This document shows positions 20,401 through 28,489 of a DNA stretch of 64,000 nt, piece after piece. Each line of letters starts with the position of its first letter. The first letter of the stretch is position 1. Location: positions 3,598,501 to 3,662,500 of the forward strand of contig NC_009615.1 in NCBI RefSeq assembly GCF_000012845.1, read 5' to 3'. The notes beneath the pieces are model-generated. The model worked only from the letters and a program-made list of their open reading frames with translations, was not told where the DNA came from and ran no database searches. The position numbers were made by a program, and so were the translations under genes. The stretch comes from Parabacteroides distasonis ATCC 8503. Its GTDB lineage: Bacteria > Bacteroidota > Bacteroidia > Bacteroidales > Tannerellaceae.

Positions 20401-21063
20401 ATGGTATGGCAGACTTACGATTATTATTTCGAGCCTACCGCCGCTTACTTTGGTTGCAAGAAGGCCTCCGAGCCTCTGCACATTCAATGGAATCCGGTTA
20501 CGGACGAGATCGAGGTAGTGAACTATAGCGCCGGCGTACGTAATGGTTTGACGGCAAAGGCTCAAATCATCAATATGGACGGTTCTATTTCATGGGAAAA
20601 CGAGGTTTCCGTGGATAGTAAAGAAGATACTACCAACAAATGTATGAAACTGGATTTCCCAGCTAGCGTATCCAGCGCTCATTTCGTCAAGTTGACGTTG
20701 ACAGAGAATGGCAAGATCGTATCGGATAACTTCTATCTGCGTGGCGTAGAGGAAGGCAACTACCAAGCTTTGCGTGAGATGCCAAAGGTTACTTTACGAT
20801 CCAACGTGGCAACCAATAAGGGTAATGACGGTACTTGGACCGCTACCGCTACCTTAGAGAATACTTCATCCACCCCGGCTCTGATGATCCGTGTGAATGT
20901 AGTGGGCGAGAAGGATGGCGAGCAATTCCTCCCGATGTTCTATAGCGACAACTATTTCTCCTTGCTTCCGGGCGAGAAGAAAGAGATCAACATCCATTGG
21001 AAAGATGTAGATACGAGAGGCGAGACCCCGAAGGTGGTTATCTCCGGTTATAACGTGAACTAG
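17440..21063 (+). CDS. GH2 family glycosidase lipoprotein with discoidin domains
   Basis: This 1207-residue surface or periplasmic lipoprotein has a lipobox ending at Cys29 (ALLGGC). Two F5/8 type C (discoidin) carbohydrate-binding regions lie at about residues 65-210 and 265-375. A GH2 catalytic unit follows: sugar-binding sandwich at about 395-580, immunoglobulin-like domain and TIM barrel. Candidate catalytic residues are Glu829 in YCGRNEGFPP (acid/base) and Glu889 in FHSERGMPN (nucleophile). The layout resembles exo-beta-D-glucosaminidases and beta-mannosidases more than beta-galactosidases. The exact sugar cannot be assigned. A strong terminator follows. A NagX-like acetyltransferase gene lies nearby on the other strand. 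Confidence 0.88.
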   Translation: MRTFSKKKKLPRLLTLCGAVAVSALLGGCGQSGVPAESFDRSDYYTRGIGSYPGDPGEDFSPSLRPDYSTYRNIALLRSAYNSSSYDYNLTAQLVTDGVISDKQPQYLDLSTQNGDIARREREWMIDQGPYSRNAVTGEDAYFLFTLNNWKEKADKVQFRGSVAYDENKIKDGYEIVCEGSNDGNTWTELAALKGKGMPGKASKYKAHSDPNKNSWDPGTLPTRMLNETLTFDQPGEYAYYRMRLKMEGAAYWAFFEMNFYNQDKLIDLLPSKFFNSAWMSATTGEEWVYVDLGSQSEFDKVKLHWINKAIKGKIQVSDDAKQWVDIANLPGGDANLDEIKLKGKGRYVRVWMEQPANDGRYILSEIEVMGKGGLLAQPAAAPAATKDEIRLSGGNWKVQRASEVTASGEEISKPSFSPENWIVATVPGTVLSSYKNIGAIPNPNYADNLMQISESFFNSNFWYRDEFEVPEGFKQDRLFLNFDGINWKANVYLNGNKIGRIEGAFIRGVFDVTDRVVPGKNVVAVEIIKNEHIGAIKEKCEKNTDFNGGILGADNPTFHASIGWDWISTIRGRNIGIWDDVYLTSTGKVTIQDPFVQVVLPLPDTTSATLTPEVIVKNHDAAPVKGVLTGKIGDITFEQPVELAANEEKTVTFDPNSFSQLKVQNPRLWWPKGYGSPYLYDANFTFKVGDKVSDSEDFKVGIRQMTFNENNSILSLFINGRRFIGRGGNWGFGESNLNYRGREYDIAVAYHADMNFTMMRNWVGQIGDKELYEACDRHGIMIWQDFWLANPSDGPDPYDPEMFIANAEDYVKRFRNHASIGIYCGRNEGFPPEQIDKALRRIVKEDHPGLHYISSSADEVVSGHGPYRALPVKEYFSLKNGSDKFHSERGMPNVMNYESLVRTFSPEALWPQNAQWGQHDYTMEGAQSCASFNAIIEKGFGKPNNAKEFADLAQWVNYDGYRGMFESRSLNRKGLLLWMTHPAWPSMVWQTYDYYFEPTAAYFGCKKASEPLHIQWNPVTDEIEVVNYSAGVRNGLTAKAQIINMDGSISWENEVSVDSKEDTTNKCMKLDFPASVSSAHFVKLTLTENGKIVSDNFYLRGVEEGNYQALREMPKVTLRSNVATNKGNDGTWTATATLENTSSTPALMIRVNVVGEKDGEQFLPMFYSDNYFSLLPGEKKEINIHWKDVDTRGETPKVVISGYNVN

Positions 21064-21084
21064 TCAGCTAGGCTGATACCTATA

Positions 21085-21135
21085 AAAAATCCAACCATTC
21101 TCCGATATGAATAGGAGAGTGGTTGGATTTTTTTT
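21085..21135. terminator. Strong bidirectional terminator
   Basis: Arms 21085-21103 and 21114-21132 form a 19-bp stem with one G-T wobble, a 10-base loop and a run of T on the plus strand. A matching A run on the left lets it also terminate the leftward ORF6N gene. Confidence 0.9.
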
Positions 21136-21141
21136 GCAATT

Positions 21142-21729
21142 CTAAATTTCAGATTTATCTTCGGTTTTATTGTTATTTTTAATACGTTTTACTGTATGTT
21201 TAAGTTTTACGGCCATAAGATTCAACTCTATGGTAGATTCCATTTCAGTTGTATCAGCATCATCTATCAACAGATCAGATAAGAGTTGGCCAGTTCGTTT
21301 CACAATACCTTTTTGTTTTATTAGGTCAGGTTCATTTTGAATCGCATCTACATTTCGGATAAGCTCACGTAGTTTTACGAAAGAATCTATTATAGCGATA
21401 GTTGTTTGTGTGGCTCTTGGACTTTTTAATATAGTAGCCAGCATATAAAGTCCTTTTTCAGTGAAAGCTTTAGGTTCTACTGTTGATTTTTTTAAGTTTT
21501 CCATCCGGTGGAAATTTTCCACCACATACTGTTTCTCAGAGGGTTTCAATGTGAAAAAATAACCACTGGGGAACTTTTCAGGATTATTTCTCACGGCTTT
21601 GTTTATATCCCTTGTTTCTGTTTTATATAATTCTGCTACATCTCTATCTAGTAGTATTTTTTGTCCTCTTAACTCAATAATACGTTCCTCTACTTCTTTC
21701 GTTCCAATAACTTGAAGTTCATTTTCCAT
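21142..21729 (-). CDS. ORF6N domain protein
   Basis: This 195-residue protein has an N-terminal ORF6N domain, a putative DNA-binding module common in phages and Bacteroidetes. IIELRGQKILLDRDVAELY, the block around FPSGYFFTLKPSEK, and FTEKGLYMLATILKSPRA are diagnostic. A helical, charged C-terminal part follows. A longer reading frame begins at 21819, but I chose the ATG at 21729 because a -7 box and a large inverted repeat occupy 21759-21813. These proteins are usually called antirepressor-like regulators. Autoregulation through the inverted repeat is inference. Confidence 0.85.
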   Translation of the reverse strand: MENELQVIGTKEVEERIIELRGQKILLDRDVAELYKTETRDINKAVRNNPEKFPSGYFFTLKPSEKQYVVENFHRMENLKKSTVEPKAFTEKGLYMLATILKSPRATQTTIAIIDSFVKLRELIRNVDAIQNEPDLIKQKGIVKRTGQLLSDLLIDDADTTEMESTIELNLMAVKLKHTVKRIKNNNKTEDKSEI

Positions 21730-21758
21730 AGTTAAATTATTAATTTGATTTTTGTATT

Positions 21759-21813
21759 TATGCTTTGTATATAGAGCAAATATAGTGATTTTTTGTTCTA
21801 TATACAGAGCATA
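21759..21813 (-). promoter_or_regulatory. Inverted-repeat operator over the ORF6N promoter
   Basis: Arms 21759-21780 and 21792-21813 are complementary at 20 of 22 positions, separated by 11 bases. The minus-strand -7 box TATATTTG occupies 21777-21784, partly inside an arm. A dimeric regulator bound here would block the promoter, and the adjacent ORF6N product is the obvious candidate. Confidence 0.6.
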
Positions 21814-21825
21814 GATCATTTCTTT

Positions 21826-22932
21826 TTACAACTTGATATAAATCTTCTTCTTATACAAGAAATATCCCGGTATCCAGTTTAGTACCACGAAGAAGATAGC
21901 CCATGCTAATGAGCCTCCGAAATCGCCGAATATCGGCCTGAATAGATCCATATACATAAAGGCGGAGATACCGCTCATTCCCAGCAATACGGCCAATATA
22001 TCCCCTTGTACATACAGATACAACGGGTTGATACCGAACGACTCAAAGAATAACGTCCATTTCTTCTTCCCGTTTATATCGATGATCCAGATTAATAAAG
22101 CGAGGAATAAGGAGGCGAATCCGCAAGTAACCAATACGAACGTACTACTCCATATCTTTTTATTGATAGGGCAACCATAGCTTAGCAAGAAACCGGCAAA
22201 AAGAATAATCGTACCGAAAATGAAGATATTACGGATAATCAACTCATTGTTCTTTTTACAATCCTGTATTACCTTTCCTACGTAGAAACCGAGTAATACA
22301 TGCGCTATGCTACCAATGCAGCTCAAGAGCCCTTCCGGATCAAAGGCGATCCGTGTACCATCTGCCATATCATCGTGATACATATGCGATGTACCGAATA
22401 AAGTTCTGTCCACGATCGCTATAATGCTATCCTCCGACATTTCCATACTATGCGTGAAACCTAGTAATGCCCAGTAAAATATCAATATACCAGCGGCTAC
22501 CTGCAAAATATACTTATGATTAATCGCTAATCCTATCAACGAGCCGAAGCCATATGCCAGCGCCAACCTTTGCATCACCCCAAGGATACGTAAATTCTGG
22601 AAATCGGTAAATCCATTGTAGCAAACATGCCCGAACAGATTTAGCCCTAATCCCACGAGGAATATCAATACCGTGCGTCTCAATACTTTCGTCACGCTTT
22701 CTTTCGACAGCTTGAAGTTATATTTCCGAAGCGAGAAAAACATGGAGACCCCCATGATGAACATAAAGAACGGAAATACCAAATCGGTGGGAGTGAGGCC
22801 GTTCCAACGTGCATGCTCTAAAGGCGTATATACATACTTCCATGACCCGGGGTTGTTTACCAAAATCATCCCTGCGATCGTAATTCCCCTCATCACGTCG
22901 AGGGATAGCAATCTTCCGGATTGTTGTGCCAT
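21826..22932 (-). CDS. NagX/HGSNAT-like membrane acyltransferase
   Basis: This 368-residue multi-pass membrane protein opens with SLDVMRGITIAGMILVNNPGSW and continues with TPTDLVFPFFMFIMGVSM. Both are hallmarks of the NagX group related to heparan-alpha-glucosaminide N-acetyltransferase. The family moves acetyl groups across or at the membrane onto amino sugars, and in Bacteroidetes it is linked to N-acetylglucosamine use. About ten hydrophobic segments are visible. The proximity of the GH2 gene, possibly a glucosaminidase, would fit amino-sugar metabolism, but they are on opposite strands. Its promoter is at 22968-22975. Confidence 0.85.
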   Translation of the reverse strand: MAQQSGRLLSLDVMRGITIAGMILVNNPGSWKYVYTPLEHARWNGLTPTDLVFPFFMFIMGVSMFFSLRKYNFKLSKESVTKVLRRTVLIFLVGLGLNLFGHVCYNGFTDFQNLRILGVMQRLALAYGFGSLIGLAINHKYILQVAAGILIFYWALLGFTHSMEMSEDSIIAIVDRTLFGTSHMYHDDMADGTRIAFDPEGLLSCIGSIAHVLLGFYVGKVIQDCKKNNELIIRNIFIFGTIILFAGFLLSYGCPINKKIWSSTFVLVTCGFASLFLALLIWIIDINGKKKWTLFFESFGINPLYLYVQGDILAVLLGMSGISAFMYMDLFRPIFGDFGGSLAWAIFFVVLNWIPGYFLYKKKIYIKL

Positions 22933-22967
22933 ATTGATAGTAGATTAAAAAGTTACCAATGAAAGTC

Positions 22968-22975
22968 CAAAGATA
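22968..22975 (-). promoter_or_regulatory. -7 box of the NagX-like gene
   Basis: The minus strand reads TATCTTTG, a consensus -7 box 36 bases ahead of the start codon at 22932. Confidence 0.55.
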
Positions 22976-23041
22976 ATGGAATTTCCTACAATATCCCTGC
23001 CTTTGGGAATACTGTTTTTAGTATATTGAAAATCAGATGTA

Positions 23042-23130
23042 TAAAAAGATGTACATGTTTTAGGAAAAACACGTACATCTTTTTTCGGAAACACGTACGA
23101 GAATTTATGAAAACACGTACGTGTTTTTCC
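23042..23130. repeat. Array of four CGTAC-centred palindromes with 22-bp period
   Basis: The core YGTAC recurs at 23050, 23072, 23094 and 23116, exactly 22 bases apart, each flanked by A-rich sequence on the left and T-rich on the right. The last copy is a perfect 18-bp palindrome, AAAACACGTACGTGTTTT. The array fills the divergent region between the NagX-like gene and the TPR regulator. It has the same period as the arrays at 9.8 and 39.7 kb but a different core. Confidence 0.8.
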
Positions 23131-23252
23131 AAAAGATGATGGAGATATCCAAGCGATAATAATTTTATACAATAAGCCTAATAATCAATTATTCTTTAAG
23201 GTTTGATAAAAAATATGCCTATCTTGCGCATAGAATCTAAAGATAGGAACCG

Positions 23253-24997
23253 ATGAGGCATTTGCTTATTCTGATATTACTATTATCCACGCTCTCTTTT
23301 ATAGGTTGTAAAGATGAGAGCGAGGCTACATACCTAATCGATCGTGCGGAATCCTTGTTGAAATCTGATCCGGATAGTTCCCTTATCCTATTGGATAGCA
23401 TAGCCGTGCCCGATAATTTGAGCGATAAATTATTGGCTCGTTGGTGTATGCTATCCGGTAAAGTGGCGGACACGCTATATACGGATCTGCCCTACGTACA
23501 GCAATTGCGGCGTGCGCAAGCCTATTACGAGTCGCACGGAACGGGGCAGGAGCAAGCGAGGATCGGTTTGTACTTGGGGCGTTCGTATGTGGAGGATAAG
23601 GATAACGAGCTGGCTATGAAGGCTTATTTACAGGCGTTGGATATCGCTTTACGTTGTCAAGACTATAATCAAGCCGGGTATATTTGTAGCTATATGGGAG
23701 ACTTGTATCATTTTGACGGTGATTATTTATTAGGAAAAGATAAATATAAAAAAGCGGAACAGTACTTTCGAAAGGTCGGAAATATGCGGAGCGCAGCTTT
23801 CGCTTTGCGAGATGTGGGACGTATGTATGTTTTTGCGGATTCGTCAGAGGTCGGGTTGAGATATTTGCTAGAAGCTGATACTATTATAGCGGAACTAGGG
23901 GATTCTTCTGATATAGGATATATATCCAATGGGATAGGAAATGTTTATAGTGTGTTAGGCAATATAGAACTCGCTAAGCAATACTTATGGAAATCAATAA
24001 ATGTTTCTGAATTGGATAATGCTCCAGACTATTCCGCTTTAGCCGGTGTCTATATAGAAGAAGGAGATTTCAAGAATGCTCGCCTATGTTTAGAGCAAGC
24101 GAACATCATACCAACCCTAAATGAAAATACGCATATCTCCATAATTTATAATTATTATGAACTGGAAAAAGCAGAAGGTAATATAGAAAATGCTTTAACC
24201 TATTTAGAGCAATATAATGAAGCCGCAGATTCTATCTTAGCATTACAAAATAAAGCGAATATCGTAAAGACAGAAAAAGCGTATAATCATTTAAAAATAT
24301 CGTTAGAAAATACCCAATTAAAGATGGATAAACAATGGACTTTTATACTTCTTGTTACTTCTATTACTGTTTGTCTATTATTGTTATTCGTTTATCAGTT
24401 GCAAATGAATAAGAAAAATAAGAGAATATATGTCCAGCAAATCGATATTGAGCAAAAGAATATTGAATTATTGAAACTGCAGAATAGCTTGAATATAAAA
24501 CACGTGAGCTTCAGGATTTATTCGATAAGTTATCAAAAAAAGATGAATTGCTCAATATATCTTATTCTAGAGCGAAGTTAGAGGAGCGATATGAACGAAC
24601 GAAACAAGAAGAAAAATCCATTATCCAGAGAATCGCAGAACAGCGTAATAATCTGTTTTTATCATCTATGATAGCAAGGAAAGTGATTAAACTATCCCAA
24701 AAAGTAATTCCTGGTACGACAAAATCCCCTCTTTCAGAAAAATATTGGCGAAATATTATTACTCAAGCAAATGAGGTCTACCCATCTTTAGAAAAGAAAT
24801 TCTCTGAGTTCAATATGACTCTTGCGGATTTACGCTATTGTTATTTAGTTTTATTTCATTTAGATACGATCAGTGAGGCTATTCTATTAAACATTCAGCC
24901 GGATTCTGTAAATAAGCGTCGCCAACGTGTACGTCAGAAGCTAGGAATTATAGGGGAGGAGCTAGATTTGTATACCTATATTATTAATATGATGTAA
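23253..24997 (+). pseudogene. TPR/transmembrane/HTH regulator lipoprotein, frameshifted
   Basis: The gene encodes a lipoprotein signal (lipobox LSFIGC), tetratricopeptide repeats to about residue 350, a transmembrane helix near 363-384, a coiled coil and a C-terminal LuxR-like helix-turn-helix. The frame breaks at about 24490: the first frame runs on to a stop at 24581, whereas the conserved coiled-coil and HTH sequence continues in another frame to 24997. Restoring one G next to 24491 gives LQNSLEYKTRELQDLF and one 581-residue protein, close to the intact 579-residue relative at 39951-41690. A recent mutation and a sequencing error are both possible. The -7-like box is TATCTTGC at 23220-23227. 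It heads a module with the DUF3244 gene. Confidence 0.85.
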
Positions 24998-25055
24998 CTT
25001 TTTGTTTATTAGATAGATATATGTATATATCCATGAAATGTTTGTCCTATCCATG

Positions 25056-25092
25056 AATTTATAATTTATTAATTATCAGTAAATTATAAATT
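25056..25092. repeat. AT-only inverted repeat upstream of the DUF3244 gene
   Basis: Thirteen-base perfect arms (25056-25068 and 25080-25092) surround an 11-base loop. Nearby are direct repeats of TATCCATGAA and of TTTGTCC. The stretch lies between the regulator gene and the DUF3244 gene and may be a terminator or an operator. Confidence 0.5.
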
Positions 25093-25181
25093 GAGTTTGT
25101 CCGTCACTTATTAGCCCTTTTTCTTTGTTATTCGAGCTATTAGCCTGTTCTTCGCATCCAAATCAAAAAATGAGATGAGAA

Positions 25182-25535
25182 ATGAAATTATTTAAATTTT
25201 TATTTGTAGTAATGGCTTTGTTAAGTGCTATTCCCTGTTTTGGTAGGCGGGTTCACTTAGATGGTAACTGGAAGCATTCAAAAAAATCTATTCTCGTAGA
25301 TTTGCCTATGGACGCTTCTATTGAAGAAGCTAGTGGAGAACTGATAGTGAACTTCTATGAAAATGTAGGTAATGTGCGTGTTATCGTTACTAGTTCTACG
25401 GGAGAAGTGATCTATAATGAAATGGTACAAACGAGTACTATGCCATCTTTAGTAATACCTTTAAAAGATCAAGAAAAAGGTGTGTTGCAAATAACAGATG
25501 GTTATAACAATGTATATGGATTCTTATTTCTATAG
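25182..25535 (+). CDS. DUF3244-type small secreted protein
   Basis: This 117-residue protein has a signal peptide ending near residue 20 and one beta-sandwich-like domain. VRVIVTSSTGEVIYNE and VLQITDGYNNVYGFLFL are typical of DUF3244. The strand pattern resembles T9SS sorting tails (xVxxxxGxxIY then a Gly-containing final strand), though here it is a stand-alone domain. The function is unknown. It follows the TPR regulator, as does a similar small protein in the second module at 41787-42149, so the pairing is probably meaningful. Confidence 0.7.
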   Translation: MKLFKFLFVVMALLSAIPCFGRRVHLDGNWKHSKKSILVDLPMDASIEEASGELIVNFYENVGNVRVIVTSSTGEVIYNEMVQTSTMPSLVIPLKDQEKGVLQITDGYNNVYGFLFL

Positions 25536-25593
25536 ATTTTATTAATTAAAATATTAATTATAAATAATAGTTATTATAAAAATAATTAAAATA

Positions 25594-27153
25594 ATGTTTT
25601 CCTTATCAGTATTATTATTAATGTCTTGTGTAGAGGAAATAGATTATAGTTTACCAAGAAATGAAGTAAGCCGTAATATTACCACTGTTAGTAGTGATAC
25701 AATAACAAATCATGAATTATTAGAAGAATTTAGTAAGGCATTAGCTTATAGTTTAGATTCTTCAATAGAATTAAGGCGTATTATTAAAAATGAAGCTTTA
25801 AAGATGTTTGATTATGATTATGATGTATTATATTTATCTATTAATTCTTATAGATTAACTTCTGGAAAAACGGTTGATGAATTAATGAGCTTGTATATGG
25901 ATATAACTAGATTAGAAAAAATAAAACAATTATTTTCAACCTTAACTATATTTGTACCAGAATTGCCTGATAACAGTTTTTCTGCTGAACTTTGGAATGT
26001 GGAGAGTGAAGTTCCATATACAGCTTTAAGAGTTAAAAATAGTAATGATGTAATGGGCTATGGAGTAAATAAAGAATTCTTAATACCATCAAATGAAATT
26101 CCTAAATATCCTATTGTAGTAGTGAAGTTAAATGAAAGAGTGGTTTCTGTAAATAAGGCTCAAAGGAATTTGTCACCGATGAGTATTATAAATCCTGATA
26201 TTGTATTCTTTAGTGATGTATTTGATAATACAGAGAATGCTTCTTCAGTCATACAGAATAGAAATTTTTCTAGTGGTGATACTAGAGATCGCACAGGATC
26301 AATACCTGAAAATATGAAAAAGGTTTATGAAGCCTACGACGTATTTGCTGCAACAAATGAATGGCCGAGAGATTATATATATTATGGCTTGACTCCTCAA
26401 CAGCCAAAAGGACCTTTCAATCGAGATTTTAAGGAAAGTTTGGTGTATTTTAAATTATTAGGAGATCCACGTACAGTTATGAACAAAATTTGTGATCAAA
26501 GTGAAGATCCTAGAATTGATGGAAATACTCATCAAGAAACAGGAGGTGGTCGTCCCGGAGGTAGTACTATTCTTACACCATGGACAGACGGATCACTTGA
26601 ATTTATAGTAAAAGTGTATGTTGCAAATCAAGCTGGTATAGGTAATGAATATATTAACAATTTTATAGCTAAACCATCTGCATTGTTTAAAATAACACCA
26701 AAAGATCCGCTTAGTAGTAAATTCGAAGTTAAATCAATAGAGTTAACAGATGGAATAGCTTTGGACCTTCCATTATTCGAATGGAATATAGAGAATTATG
26801 GTGCAATAATAAAAATAGCGATAGAAGAACTAGATATTAGTGAAACTATTCAAAGTGTAGAATCTTCAACAGCTACATTTGCAACTAATTTTGGATTTGA
26901 TCCATCTTTTGGAGAAAAAGTAAAGATTGGTTTAAAATTTGGAGCTACAGCAACTACATCAAAAACAGTTTCATATACAGTTACTAAAAGTTTAGCTAGT
27001 GATGAATTAGGTCAAGTTATTGTTAATTTTGAAGATAAAATCCTAAAATCAAAGAAGAATTTATCAACTGGAAGGGATTGGAAACCTGACTATACAGATA
27101 AATATAGGACTGGATGGTATCAATTAGCACTAAGTCCATTAAAATATAATTAA
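25594..27153 (+). CDS. Large AT-rich secreted lipoprotein of unknown family
   Basis: This 519-residue product carries a lipobox (LLLMSC) at its extreme N-terminus. I recognise no family. Residues 100-190 contain a stretch with several Pro and Val, and residues 320-480 look beta-rich with Gly/Thr-alternating strands (IGLKFGATATTSKTVSYTVTKS). The base composition is clearly more AT-rich than the neighbours, and rare-looking AGA/ATA/TTA codons are frequent, so transfer is likely. The first ATG gives a signal peptide without positive charge. Upstream in-frame codons encode IKIIKI with ATA at 25576 where ATG would be expected. A secreted effector role is conceivable but unsupported. Confidence 0.6.
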   Translation: MFSLSVLLLMSCVEEIDYSLPRNEVSRNITTVSSDTITNHELLEEFSKALAYSLDSSIELRRIIKNEALKMFDYDYDVLYLSINSYRLTSGKTVDELMSLYMDITRLEKIKQLFSTLTIFVPELPDNSFSAELWNVESEVPYTALRVKNSNDVMGYGVNKEFLIPSNEIPKYPIVVVKLNERVVSVNKAQRNLSPMSIINPDIVFFSDVFDNTENASSVIQNRNFSSGDTRDRTGSIPENMKKVYEAYDVFAATNEWPRDYIYYGLTPQQPKGPFNRDFKESLVYFKLLGDPRTVMNKICDQSEDPRIDGNTHQETGGGRPGGSTILTPWTDGSLEFIVKVYVANQAGIGNEYINNFIAKPSALFKITPKDPLSSKFEVKSIELTDGIALDLPLFEWNIENYGAIIKIAIEELDISETIQSVESSTATFATNFGFDPSFGEKVKIGLKFGATATTSKTVSYTVTKSLASDELGQVIVNFEDKILKSKKNLSTGRDWKPDYTDKYRTGWYQLALSPLKYN

Positions 27154-27299
27154 TTTTTGTGGTTTGATATTTTTTTGACTGTAATATGTAGAGATAATCT
27201 TAAAAATAATATCTATATTTAAGATAGAATGTACGAACTGATTCTGTTAAAGTAGGTAATTGATAAATAAGAATTATATTTATATAAAATTATTGTAAT

Positions 27300-27854
27300 A
27301 TGAAACAGGTAATCTATTTTTTATTTAGTATGTTATTATTTTTGTCTATATCTTGTAATAAAGGTGAAGATATTTCTTTTGAAGAAACTCCTTACTATTT
27401 GGGGTACTTTGAAGGAAAGGTGAATAGTCAAGATATTTCTATAGCTAATCAGTCGAACTCTCATTCTTTTATTGATCATGGAAATTTTTGGCAGGAGGTA
27501 AATACCGATTTAAGCGGTTTCTATTGGGAGATACCATTAGGAGTGCATATCTCTGACTATCCTTATCCTATGCTGAGGATCTCATTGATTCCATTGAGAG
27601 AAGGAGAATATCTGATCGATAAGGGTAAATTATTGAATGAAGAGATAGAATCTACTGTTAGGATCACGAAAGATGACGCTAAAATAGTGTATCATCCACT
27701 GAAATCTTCATTTCGGATACAAGTGGATAGTATTCGTTTTCATGAGGGAAGTGGTACCCCTTATATTGAAGGGAAGATGGAAGGCATCCTATATAATATA
27801 GAGAATTCGGAAGATTCGATCGTCATAAAAGATGCTATATTCGGAATACACTAA
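27300..27854 (+). CDS. DUF5025-type lipoprotein
   Basis: This 184-residue lipoprotein (lipobox SISC) is a close paralogue of the protein at 55328-55891. They share ETPYYLGYFEG, the VN-QDISI segment, PL-EGEY, VDSIRFHE, PYIEGKMEG and the identical ending IVIKDAIFGIH or IVVKDAIFGIH. The domain matches what I know as DUF5025, of unknown function, restricted to Bacteroidetes. It lies between the unknown AT-rich lipoprotein and an outer-membrane barrel gene. Its repeated presence at the end of both regulator-led modules suggests a shared role. Confidence 0.7.
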   Translation: MKQVIYFLFSMLLFLSISCNKGEDISFEETPYYLGYFEGKVNSQDISIANQSNSHSFIDHGNFWQEVNTDLSGFYWEIPLGVHISDYPYPMLRISLIPLREGEYLIDKGKLLNEEIESTVRITKDDAKIVYHPLKSSFRIQVDSIRFHEGSGTPYIEGKMEGILYNIENSEDSIVIKDAIFGIH

Positions 27855-27870
27855 CTTGGAGCCGAATAAT

Positions 27871-27945
27871 GATATAGAAGCAATATTTAGATTGAATGGG
27901 AGTTCTATATCATGATATGTCGAACTTTTATTCAATCTAAATATT
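27871..27945 (+). other. Interleaved inverted repeats in the leader of a barrel gene
   Basis: Arms 27882-27897 and 27930-27945 are perfect 16-base reverse complements. A second pair, 27871-27879 with 27903-27911 (nine bases), is interleaved with the first, so the two helices are either mutually exclusive or form a pseudoknot. They sit 20 bases before the next start codon. Confidence 0.55.
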
Positions 27946-27965
27946 AAATTAATACCTTGTAAGTA

Positions 27966-28421
27966 ATGAAGAAGTTGTTTGTTCTGTTAATATTGCTTTT
28001 ATCTTTTGGTCGATCGCAGGCCGCTGATATAGAAGCTCGTACCGGAATACTAGGAGGAGATGGATGGGGGCTTCAGACGGGGGCGTATATAAACTTTCCA
28101 CAATCACGGTTGTTTTCTATACAAACGGGATTGTTGCTGCATACCGCAGGGAATTCGTTTTCATATGGAGATGATTGGAATATTGATTTTTTTGTACCCG
28201 TGTATGCTTCTTTTCATATTCCGTTGAGCGATAAAGTGAATCTCCGATTAAATGCGGGTGCTTACACCGGTAGTGGTGAATCTTGGAATCTGGGAGCTAC
28301 GGCGGCGGTAGGTATAGAGGTAAAAAGATTTTATGTGGGAGTGAACTATTTCCAGAATTGTGTCAATGACCGGGATTTGAAATTGGGGTTGTCGGTTGGA
28401 TATAAATTCACATTATTTTAA
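27966..28421 (+). CDS. Small outer-membrane beta-barrel protein
   Basis: This 151-residue exported protein has a signal peptide (MKKLFVLLILLLSFGRSQA) and an eight-strand-sized barrel of alternating polar and hydrophobic residues, ending in LSVGYKFTLF. No enzymatic motif is seen. It is the last gene of the first regulator-led module. The second module also has a barrel-bearing lipoprotein beside its DUF5025 gene. Such small barrels are common in Bacteroidetes, and their role here is unknown. Confidence 0.65.
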   Translation: MKKLFVLLILLLSFGRSQAADIEARTGILGGDGWGLQTGAYINFPQSRLFSIQTGLLLHTAGNSFSYGDDWNIDFFVPVYASFHIPLSDKVNLRLNAGAYTGSGESWNLGATAAVGIEVKRFYVGVNYFQNCVNDRDLKLGLSVGYKFTLF

Positions 28422-28489
28422 TCTTTTATATATTTTGAGGATAGGGGTATTTGAGCGTTTCCTGTCTTACGATAAAAACAACGAGAATT

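Noticed and set aside
21759..21813. Invertible (phase-variable) promoter
   Set aside because: The arms are only 11 bases apart, too close for a promoter segment to be flipped by a recombinase, and no recombinase gene is nearby.
28451..28489. TTG start for the small protein at 28490
   Set aside because: The extra residues look untranslated, and the ATG at 28490 gives a compact protein.
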